Origin: an uncultured Clostridia bacterium
GTDB lineage: Bacteria; Bacillota; Clostridia; TANB77; CAG-508
NCBI GenBank assembly: GCA_934167135.1
Contig: CAKPKI010000081.1
Coordinates: 1-8,458, forward strand
DNA length: 8,458 nucleotides
Direction of reading: 5' to 3'
The notes below the pieces were generated by a model. That model searched no databases. It was not told the DNA's origin and saw only the letters and a list, made by a program, of their open reading frames with translations. Every line of letters begins with the position of its first letter. Position 1 is the first letter of the stretch. Shown in pieces: positions 1 to 5,447 of this stretch. Both the position numbers and the translations under genes were made by a program.

Positions 1-357
1 GTCTACAAGTATATAGTCAAATTCTTCTTTTAGTTTATTTGTTAATTCTTTCATCTGTTCTTCATTTACGGCACTTTTATCTCTTGTTTGGGCAGCTGGT
101 AGTAGGTATAATTCTTTAAATCTTTTATCTTTTATTAATGCTTGTCTTAATTTGCATTTTTCTTCAACAACATCTACTATATCATATACTATTCTGTTTT
201 CTAATCCCATTACTACATCTAGATTTCTTAATCCAATATCTGTATCTATTAATGCTACTTTTTTTCCTTCTAGTGCTAAACTTGACCCTAAATTTGCTGT
301 TGTTGTTGTTTTTCCAACTCCACCTTTTCCTGATGTTATAACTATAACTTCTCCCAT
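1..357 (-). CDS. minD: Septum site-determining protein MinD (N-terminal 119 residues, cut by window edge)
   Basis: MinD is a membrane-associated ATPase of the ParA/MinD family that, with MinC, keeps the FtsZ ring away from the cell poles. The visible 119 residues carry the deviant Walker A motif KGGVGKTT (residues 11-18), the switch I stretch DTDIGLRNLD (38-47) and the family signature VVMGLENR (48-55). They break off at EEFDYILVD, which is the start of the Walker B/switch II region (D-x-PAG in the family). The C-terminal amphipathic membrane-targeting helix lies outside the window. The ATG at 357-355 is preceded by a full AAGGAGG (364-370) at normal spacing. A sigma-A-like promoter lies just upstream, so the gene appears to have its own transcript. 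The upstream neighbour is cwlD, not minC; whether minE follows cannot be seen. The sequence is so typical that an alternative ParA assignment is unlikely. Confidence 0.95.
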   Translation of the reverse strand, partial: MGEVIVITSGKGGVGKTTTTANLGSSLALEGKKVALIDTDIGLRNLDVVMGLENRIVYDIVDVVEEKCKLRQALIKDKRFKELYLLPAAQTRDKSAVNEEQMKELTNKLKEEFDYILVD

Positions 358-363
358 ATTCTT

Positions 364-370
364 CCTCCTT
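364..370 (-). promoter_or_regulatory. Ribosome binding site of minD
   Basis: The minus strand reads AAGGAGG six bases before the ATG at 357. It is a near-perfect anti-16S match and fixes the minD start. Confidence 0.85.
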
Positions 371-414
371 AGGACAATTCTTTCGAATTTTAAATCCCAG
401 TTTTTACAACTAAT

Positions 415-443
415 ATCATACAATGAAACCAGCAAAAAGTCAA
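415..443 (-). promoter_or_regulatory. Sigma-A-type promoter of minD
   Basis: On the minus strand, TTGACT (438-443) is separated by exactly 17 bases from TATGAT (415-420). Each hexamer differs from the TTGACA/TATAAT consensus at one position. Transcription would start near 408, giving a leader of about 50 bases before the minD ATG. The promoter lies downstream of the probable terminator at 477-525, which supports an independent minD transcript. Confidence 0.75.
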
Positions 444-476
444 TCTATTTCCACAAATTTCACATATTTTTTACAT

Positions 477-525
477 AAAAAAACACCATAGCCGTAAGGT
501 TACAGTATTTTTGTAGTATTGTGTT
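477..525 (-). terminator. Probable Rho-independent terminator behind cwlD
   Basis: On the minus strand the arms 517-525 (AACACAATA) and 482-490 (TATGGTGTT) pair over nine positions with one mismatch. The second arm runs directly into seven T residues (A477-A483 on the plus strand). The loop is long (about 26 bases) and GC content is low, so the hairpin is not strong. Its place between cwlD plus the palindromic element and the minD promoter suits a terminator of the cwlD transcript. Confidence 0.45.
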
Positions 526-558
526 ATAGAATAATATTTTATTTTAAATTATTATAAA

Positions 559-742
559 GAAATAGTTCACATATAAGCTTTGAATGCAATTCCGAATGTG
601 CATGAAGAAATTTTAGAAATTCTTATGTAGTTTTATGGTAAGAGTTCACGATAGTGGAAAGGACCCATAAAGCAAATTAGAATTTCTTAAATTTCGTAAT
701 AAGCCGAGGAATGTAATGAAAAGCTTATATGTGAACTATTTC
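559..742. mobile_element. MITE-like palindromic element, 184 bp, with flanking 7-bp direct repeats
   Basis: Bases 557-580 and 721-744 form a perfect 24-base inverted repeat (it starts AAGAAATAGTTCAC and ends ATAAGCTT). Inside, 607-623 pairs with 679-695 (17 bases, one mismatch), and TTTATGG (632-638) pairs with CCATAAA (665-671), so almost the whole segment folds into one long imperfect hairpin. The heptamer TTATAAA occurs immediately outside both ends (552-558 and 743-749), as expected of a target-site duplication. The outermost two bases of the inverted repeat overlap these heptamers, so the exact edges are ambiguous. I see no coding capacity. Terminal inverted repeats, small size, non-coding content and flanking repeats fit a miniature inverted-repeat transposable element. 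A structured 3' UTR is the alternative. I cannot name a family. Confidence 0.55.
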
Positions 743-780
743 TTATAAAAAACTAATAAAATCATTATACTAAAAAAATA

Positions 781-1488
781 TTATTGATAAAAGTAGTCTA
801 TTATGCCATTATATATTCCCCATGCAAGTCTATTTTGATATTCATCTTCTAATAACTTTTTTTCTTCTTCTGGGTTTGATAAAAATCCGCATTCTACAAT
901 TGTTATAGGTATTTCAACATGTTTTATTATATATACATTTTCAATGCTTTTTGCTATTCTATTATTTTCTTTTTGAATAGCATTATTTAAATTGTTTTGG
1001 ATTGAAACTGCTAATTTTTGACCTTCTGCACTTTCTGCATTATAAAATGTTTGCCAACCATCATATTGTTGTTGTGGTATTTTATTTAAATGGATTGAAA
1101 CAAATATATCTGCTGAACTTTCATTCCCAATTTTTACTCTATTGTGAATGTCTGATATTTTTTTCTCTTTTAGTGTTTTTGCATCTAAATCATATATTGC
1201 ATTTTCATCAGACCTAGTAAGTATTACTGATGAACCACTTTGCTCTAATAAATTTTGTAGTTTTAATGCTATTCTTAAATTTGTTTCCGCTTCTGTTGTT
1301 CCAGAACTGCTTTGTGCCCCCTCATCTGGTTTACCATGCCCCGCATCTATTACTATTGTCTTTCCTGATACAGGTAATGATACCGTTGGTACACTTTCTT
1401 TTTTATCATTAAAAAGTGCTAATCCAAATACTAATACAAATACAATTAAGATTGTTAATCTTATTTTCTTTTTATTTAAAACTATCAT
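781..1488 (-). CDS. cwlD: N-acetylmuramoyl-L-alanine amidase, CwlD type (spore cortex)
   Basis: Zinc-dependent Amidase_3 enzyme that removes the peptide side chain from muramic acid. In CwlD this is the first step toward the muramic-delta-lactam of the spore cortex, which germination enzymes recognise. At 235 residues it is close to the roughly 237 of Bacillus subtilis CwlD. Residues 11-26 form an uncleaved signal anchor and the catalytic domain starts near 43. Expected zinc and catalytic residues are present: H51 in DAGHG, E66 in the E-x-x-x-N motif, H133 in SIHLN and E199 in VECGFLSNPEE. The stretch KTLKEKKISDIHNRVKI (104-120) and DGWQTFYN (143-150) resemble CwlD more than CwlB/AmiC amidases. 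The ATG at 1488 has an AGGAG (1495-1499) six bases upstream. A possible sporulation promoter lies just ahead. General vegetative amidase activity is the alternative. Confidence 0.88.
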   Translation of the reverse strand: MIVLNKKKIRLTILIVFVLVFGLALFNDKKESVPTVSLPVSGKTIVIDAGHGKPDEGAQSSSGTTEAETNLRIALKLQNLLEQSGSSVILTRSDENAIYDLDAKTLKEKKISDIHNRVKIGNESSADIFVSIHLNKIPQQQYDGWQTFYNAESAEGQKLAVSIQNNLNNAIQKENNRIAKSIENVYIIKHVEIPITIVECGFLSNPEEEKKLLEDEYQNRLAWGIYNGIIDYFYQ

Positions 1489-1516
1489 AACAAACTCCTA
1501 TATAATCTTTTTTATA

Positions 1517-1524
1517 ATTGTATG
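1517..1524 (-). promoter_or_regulatory. Possible sigma-E-type -10 element upstream of cwlD
   Basis: The minus strand reads CATACAAT 28 bases before the cwlD ATG, matching the mother-cell sigma-E -10 consensus CATACA-T. The matching -35 region (KMATATT, 14-15 bases upstream) is poor; only an AAGAATAA-like stretch is there. The case rests on the -10 match and on cwlD being a mother-cell/sporulation gene in Bacillus, in very AT-rich surroundings where chance matches are common. Confidence 0.3.
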
Positions 1525-1575
1525 TATTTTTTTTGTATTTATTCTTTACATTGAGGATTTTTAATTATATATTGC

Positions 1576-2112
1576 CTATTTTAAACACTTTAAAATATCG
1601 TTATTATGTGTAAATTCTTTAAGCCATTTATTTAAGTCTTTTTGCTTTTTAAATACTAACACCTTTTCTTTTGGTATGTCTTTTAAATCATTTACAATCA
1701 TATATCTTTTCTTTTTATTATATGTAGCAACATACTTTACAAATGTAAATGTCAAGCGTTCTTTACATCCAGGTATTTCATTTCTTTCATTATTGCGTGT
1801 TTGAAAATATCTTTTAAATATTCCTTTTAGTTGAGTTGCTGTAGAATAATCTAACCAAATTATTAAATCAGCCTTTTCAAAACGCTTTTTTAAAGTTTTA
1901 CTATAGTTTCCGTCTATAATCCATTTATTTTCATCCGCTTTTTTAGAAATAATTTCATCTCTCTCTTTTTTGTCTATTTCAACCCAATTTGCTTTAAAAT
2001 TAATTGCATCTAAATGTATAGCTGGAAGATTTAATTCTTTTGATAAGATATTACATAATGTACTTTTTCCTGAACCAGAACCTCCAACTATAGAAATTCT
2101 ATTATACATCAT
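1576..2112 (-). CDS. P-loop adenylate-kinase-like ATPase (FlaR-type family)
   Basis: This 178-residue protein belongs to the small P-loop kinase-like ATPases often annotated 'DNA topology modulation protein FlaR' or 'adenylate kinase-like'; the true substrate of this family is not settled. Visible features are the Walker A motif GGSGSGKS (residues 10-17), an IHLDAINF segment (32-39) where substrate-binding residues sit in the family, WIIDGNY (64-70), a Walker-B-like strand ADLIIWLDYS (81-90), and basic residues R101 and R106 where the lid of such kinases lies. No signal peptide or membrane segment is present, so it is probably cytosolic. The start is ambiguous between M1 (2112) and M2 (2109): AAGGAGGG (2117-2124) can serve either. 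There is no room for a promoter between the hairpin at 2134-2161 and this ribosome binding site, so expression probably depends on read-through from the upstream operon or regulation at that hairpin. Confidence 0.8.
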   Translation of the reverse strand: MMYNRISIVGGSGSGKSTLCNILSKELNLPAIHLDAINFKANWVEIDKKERDEIISKKADENKWIIDGNYSKTLKKRFEKADLIIWLDYSTATQLKGIFKRYFQTRNNERNEIPGCKERLTFTFVKYVATYNKKKRYMIVNDLKDIPKEKVLVFKKQKDLNKWLKEFTHNNDILKCLK

Positions 2113-2133
2113 CTTTCCCTCCTTAATGTAGTA

Positions 2134-2161
2134 AAAATACAGATTAAAAAATCTGTATTTT
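2134..2161 (-). terminator. Hairpin with U-tract at the end of the CNNM gene (terminator or attenuator)
   Basis: Arms 2134-2145 and 2150-2161 are perfectly complementary over 12 bases around a four-base loop. On the minus strand the second arm ends in a run of five T. The stem includes part of the TAA stop of the upstream gene (2160-2162). It contains few G:C pairs and is probably leaky. The next gene's ribosome binding site starts only ten bases further on. Confidence 0.6.
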
Positions 2162-3470
2162 ACTCTTCTTTTATTTCTTCAGTTTCATTTTTACAAACCT
2201 TAACCTTTAAAATTCTTTTATCTTCATATTCTTCAATTTTAAATGTAAGTTCTTTAGTTTCAACTATAGGAAGTTCTTTTTCTTTTGGTATTCTTCCTAG
2301 TTCTTCTTGTAGATATCCTGATAAAGTATCATAATCTCCTTCTGGAATATGCGAATCAAGTAATTTATTTACATCATATATTGTCATTCTTCCTAAAAGT
2401 ATATATGTCTTATCATCTATTTTTTCATATTCTTCTTCAATCTCATCATATTCATCAAAAATATCTCCTACAATTTCTTCTAGAATATCTTCCATTGTGA
2501 TTAACCCTGCTGTTCCACCATATTCATCAACTACTATTGCCATTTGTTTTTTATTTTTTTGCAATTCTTTAAATATTTCATTTATTAGTTTATTTTGTGA
2601 TACAAAATATGCCTCTTTCATTATATTTTTGATTTTAAATGTTTTTTTGCTGATATTTTTTATAATATCTTTTACATATAATATTCCTTTTATTTCATCT
2701 ATTGTTTCATCATAAACTGGTATTCTACTATGTTTGCAGTCATCTTTTATTATTTCTTCTAATAGTTCTGTAGCACTCATATTTATATCAACTGCAAACA
2801 TATCTGTTCTATGTGTCATTATTTCAGAAGCTACAATATCATTAAATTCAAAAACATTATTAATATATTCTTTTTCATCTTCTTGTATAGTTCCATCTTC
2901 TTTTCCTTGGTCTACCATCATTTTTATTTCTTCTTCTGTAACAATCTCTTCTTCATTTTCACCGACACCAAATATCTTTGATATTGCATTTGTAGTAACA
3001 GATAAAAGTTTAACAAATGGTGCTGTGATAATTGATATTGTTTTTATTATTCCAATTGTTGAAAATGCAATTTTTTCATAATGTTTCATCGCCAATCTTT
3101 TTGGAACTAATTCTCCGAATATTATTGTGAAAAATGATAATATTATAGTTATTATTATTATTGATATATTTTGCCAAGCACTAATTCCTATTGGCATAAG
3201 ATTATTTAATATTGGTGCCAATTTTGATGCAAACGCATCAGAAGCAAATGCACTTGATAAAAATCCTGCCAGTGTTATTCCTATTTGTATTGTTGATAAA
3301 AATTTGCTTGGACTTTCTAGCATTTTCTGAATTTGTTTGGCTTTTTTATTTCCCTCTTTAGCTTGTTTTTCTATTTTTGCATCATTTAAAGCTATATATG
3401 CAATTTCGCTTGCAGCAAAAAATGCGTTTAATCCTATTAATATAGCTAGGACCACTATTTGTGTAATCAT
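2160..3470 (-). CDS. CNNM/CorC (HlyC/TlyC-type) membrane transporter-like protein with CBS pair
   Basis: Integral membrane protein of the CNNM/CorC family. Members bind or move divalent cations, chiefly Mg2+; the older name 'hemolysin' is not supported by mechanism. The 436 residues follow the usual order and length. A DUF21/CNNM membrane domain covers about 1-165, with helices near 4-22, 62-80, 102-122 and 138-158 and the conserved GELVPKR (119-125). An acidic linker (171-205) follows. A CBS pair covers about 215-335, opening with the IMTHR variant of the family VMTPR (218-222) and closing with VDEYGGTAGLITMEDILEE (314-332). The C-terminal CorC_HlyC domain spans about 352-428. ATG 3470 has AGGAGG (3480-3485) nine bases upstream, overlapping the TAG of the GGDEF gene; the 13-base gap indicates co-transcription. 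Substrate and direction of transport are not visible from sequence. Confidence 0.9.
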   Translation of the reverse strand: MITQIVVLAILIGLNAFFAASEIAYIALNDAKIEKQAKEGNKKAKQIQKMLESPSKFLSTIQIGITLAGFLSSAFASDAFASKLAPILNNLMPIGISAWQNISIIIITIILSFFTIIFGELVPKRLAMKHYEKIAFSTIGIIKTISIITAPFVKLLSVTTNAISKIFGVGENEEEIVTEEEIKMMVDQGKEDGTIQEDEKEYINNVFEFNDIVASEIMTHRTDMFAVDINMSATELLEEIIKDDCKHSRIPVYDETIDEIKGILYVKDIIKNISKKTFKIKNIMKEAYFVSQNKLINEIFKELQKNKKQMAIVVDEYGGTAGLITMEDILEEIVGDIFDEYDEIEEEYEKIDDKTYILLGRMTIYDVNKLLDSHIPEGDYDTLSGYLQEELGRIPKEKELPIVETKELTFKIEEYEDKRILKVKVCKNETEEIKEE

Positions 3471-3479
3471 TTAACTTTT

Positions 3480-3486
3480 CCTCCTA
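3480..3486 (-). promoter_or_regulatory. Ribosome binding site overlapping the upstream stop codon (GGDEF / CNNM junction)
   Basis: The minus strand reads TAGGAGG. The TAG (3486-3484) ends the GGDEF gene and AGGAGG is the Shine-Dalgarno of the CNNM gene. This suggests translational coupling. Confidence 0.75.
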
Positions 3487-4413
3487 ATGAGTCTGTCTTC
3501 TATCTATTGCATAACTACTTCCCATAATTGATTTTGCAACATGTTTTACTTGTGCTCCAATATCTCCAATTTCTAATATATTGTTAAATCTTCCTTTTTC
3601 TACTATTACAACACCAATTGAAATTGATGTAAGTGCAAATTGTTCCATTATTCCTTTCCTGTTTGCAACTTCTATATATCCCTTTTCTAGGTCTTCTCTG
3701 GTAAAAAAGTGCACTACCTCTTTATCAAAAGTTGCTATTATAGATTGACATATATTATCAACATTTTCTGTTGGTATTATTGCCACAAAATCATCTCCAC
3801 CTATATGCCCTATAAAAGAATCCTCCGGAAAGCTTTCATGCACACACCTTGTTATGGTGTGTGCTGTAAATTCTATTATTTGGTCTCCCTTTAAAAAACC
3901 GTATACATCATTATATGCTTTAAAATTATCTAAATCTAAATATAAAACTGAAAAGCCCTCTTCTTTTGCTATTCTTTTTTTCAATTCTGCATGTATTTGT
4001 ACATTGCCTGGCAATCCAGTTAATGGACTTATTTTCCTATTTATATTTAATAATCTATTCAAATTTTTTATTGTATAATATAAGTAGTCTGCATCTACGG
4101 GTTTTTTTACATAGTATTCCACAGATTGGCTTAAAACATTCACTCTATGCTTTTTATCTGTATTTGATGATACAACTATTATTGGTGTTATTTGATTATC
4201 TTCATCTGTTCTTATTTTTTTACATACTTCAACTACATCTCTATCTATTGCATCTTCGTTTATTACTATTAAAAATGGTATGTTTTTTAATGCAATATCT
4301 ATTTGCTCTGTTTTTACACCTATAAATTTAAATTCTTGTTCTTTTTTAAATAATTCCTTAAATATGGGTAATGAAGATTCATCATCATCTATTATATATA
4401 TTTCTTGTTTCAT
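3484..4413 (-). CDS. Response-regulator-like protein with GGDEF (GGDDF) domain
   Basis: 309-residue cytosolic signalling protein. Residues 1-120 form a CheY-like receiver with the acidic pocket DDD (9-11), S82/S83 and lysine K103/K104 before P105. The usual phospho-acceptor aspartate at the end of strand 3 aligns with N52 (LIVINED), so phosphorylation is doubtful unless D54 substitutes. Residues 129-305 are a GGDEF domain with SPLTGLPGN (129-137), YLDLDNFKAYNDVYG (158-172) and the signature GGDDF (205-209), with D for the catalytic E. The residue before the signature normally arginine is H203, and no RxxD inhibitory site is seen. It may make cyclic di-GMP, bind GTP, or be a degenerate sensor. 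The ATG at 4413 is preferred over an in-frame TTG at 4437 because AGGAG (4421-4425) sits seven bases ahead and the TTG lies within the upstream gene. It is the middle gene of a three-gene unit. Confidence 0.85.
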   Translation of the reverse strand: MKQEIYIIDDDESSLPIFKELFKKEQEFKFIGVKTEQIDIALKNIPFLIVINEDAIDRDVVEVCKKIRTDEDNQITPIIVVSSNTDKKHRVNVLSQSVEYYVKKPVDADYLYYTIKNLNRLLNINRKISPLTGLPGNVQIHAELKKRIAKEEGFSVLYLDLDNFKAYNDVYGFLKGDQIIEFTAHTITRCVHESFPEDSFIGHIGGDDFVAIIPTENVDNICQSIIATFDKEVVHFFTREDLEKGYIEVANRKGIMEQFALTSISIGVVIVEKGRFNNILEIGDIGAQVKHVAKSIMGSSYAIDRRQTH

Positions 4414-4420
4414 ATGACTT

Positions 4421-4426
4421 CTCCTA
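4421..4426 (-). promoter_or_regulatory. Ribosome binding site overlapping the upstream stop codon (repeat protein / GGDEF junction)
   Basis: The minus strand reads TAGGAG. TAG (4426-4424) ends the repeat protein and AGGAG (4425-4421) serves the ATG at 4413. It decides the start of the GGDEF gene. Confidence 0.75.
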
Positions 4427-5341
4427 TTTATTATCAAATTTTACTTTTACTGTTTTTTGTAATCCATTTACATTTGTTATTGTTACAGCTAATGTATTTG
4501 TCTGTCCTGCTGTCATTTCAATATTTTTATGATATGTTTTATCATCTACTGTTTCTGTTTGTTTTGCTCCTCCATTATGTTCTATTTCTACTTTTGTTAT
4601 TCCTTCGTCGTCTTCACCATCTATTACAAATGCTACCTTATTGTCAACATATTGAGGTTTTACTGTTAGTGTAGGCTCAGTATCTCCAACTACATCTTGT
4701 TCTTTTTTAGCTTCCATTTTGTTGACATCCACAACTTTTATTTCTAAAGTATGTTTTCCTTTTGGAGCATTTATTATTCCTTCATATGATGTGTCTCCTA
4801 CTTCAATTTTTTGTTCATCTCCATAATCCCAACTATATACAATGTAGTCTATTTTTGTTTCACTTAATGATGTTAATTTTACTCCATTTGATACGGCCTC
4901 TAATTTTATTACTGGTATATTACCAACTTTATATTGCTTTTCATATGTTACTGACTGTCCGTTTTCTTCTGTTATTGTTACTGTTAATGTATTATTTCCA
5001 CCCATTAAGTCTAATGTCTCTGTTATTTCTTTTTTATTTTCTCCATCTATTATTTTTTCTTCTTCATCATTCCATCTATATGCAATTTTTGTTATTCCTC
5101 TTATATGTTTTACATTTATTTCAACAGTATTGTTGTCATCATTTCTGCTTATATCAACTTGCGGTTTTGCACTTGCTTCTACAACTTCATTAATCTTGTC
5201 TTTTGCATATACACTTCCACTTATCATACATATTCCTAATATTATAATACATATTGCAAAAAATAATACAATTGTTTTTACTGGCAAAACATTTTTTTCT
5301 TTCTTTAATTTTTCTTCTCCTGTAATTAATATCTGATTCAC
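4424..5341 (-). CDS. Membrane-anchored protein with three extracellular Ig-like repeats, unknown function
   Basis: I do not recognise a named family. The 305 residues show a short, charged cytoplasmic N-terminus (1-20), one strongly hydrophobic helix (about 23-45) and an extracytoplasmic part ending in SVYAKDK and what follows. The helix could be a signal anchor; an SVYA-K cleavage site is also conceivable. The outer part consists of three diverged beta-rich repeats of about 80 residues (59-140, 141-219, 220-305). Each has a 'V-Y-x-W/I-E' strand and closes with a 'NTL-x-V-T-I-T' or 'HTLEIKV' strand followed by an N/E-G or K-M turn, as in Ig-like folds. The start is GTG at 5341 with GAGGTG (5347-5352) five bases ahead; the next methionine lies inside the helix. 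It is the first gene of the operon with the GGDEF and CNNM genes, behind its own promoter, so a surface-exposed sensor or wall-contact role is possible but unproven. Confidence 0.8.
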   Translation of the reverse strand: MNQILITGEEKLKKEKNVLPVKTIVLFFAICIIILGICMISGSVYAKDKINEVVEASAKPQVDISRNDDNNTVEINVKHIRGITKIAYRWNDEEEKIIDGENKKEITETLDLMGGNNTLTVTITEENGQSVTYEKQYKVGNIPVIKLEAVSNGVKLTSLSETKIDYIVYSWDYGDEQKIEVGDTSYEGIINAPKGKHTLEIKVVDVNKMEAKKEQDVVGDTEPTLTVKPQYVDNKVAFVIDGEDDEGITKVEIEHNGGAKQTETVDDKTYHKNIEMTAGQTNTLAVTITNVNGLQKTVKVKFDNK

Positions 5342-5369
5342 AAAATCACCTCATAACTATTCTCCTAGA

Positions 5370-5398
5370 ATTATACCATAAGCATTTTGGGTTGTAAA
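5370..5398 (-). promoter_or_regulatory. Strong sigma-A promoter with extended -10 for the three-gene operon
   Basis: On the minus strand TTTACA (5393-5398) is followed after 17 bases by TATAAT (5370-5375). The -10 is preceded by TGG, an extended -10 element. Transcription should start near 5363, leaving only about 20 bases of leader. There is therefore no room for a riboswitch ahead of the first gene. Confidence 0.85.
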
Positions 5399-5407
5399 TC
5401 TATTTCG

Positions 5408-5442
5408 AAAAAAAAATCGACATTTATTAAATGCCGATTTTT
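5408..5442 (-). terminator. Rho-independent terminator of the large surface-protein gene
   Basis: Arms 5429-5442 and 5412-5425 pair over 14 bases with one G:U wobble around a three-base loop. The minus strand then continues into a T-tract (nine T in total, 5408-5416). The hairpin begins five bases after the TAA stop (5450-5448). It separates the surface protein from the following operon. Confidence 0.9.
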
Positions 5443-5447
5443 CTTTA

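Noticed and set aside
478..560. Small RNA or riboswitch in the leader of minD
   Set aside because: The only fold seen is the weak hairpin with U-tract, and the minD promoter lies downstream of it, so it would not be in the minD leader.
4435..4437. TTG as the start of the GGDEF protein
   Set aside because: It lies within the coding region of the preceding gene without a good ribosome binding site, whereas ATG 4413 has AGGAG at proper spacing and begins directly at the receiver domain.
5346..5354. Two-codon mini-ORF (ATG AGG TGA) before the GTG start of the repeat protein
   Set aside because: Its apparent AGGAG (5362-5366) lies at the predicted transcription start, so it would not be usable; the arrangement is probably chance.
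5342..5407. Cyclic di-GMP or other riboswitch ahead of the operon with the GGDEF gene
   Set aside because: The predicted leader is only about 20 bases and the rest of the gap is promoter and terminator.
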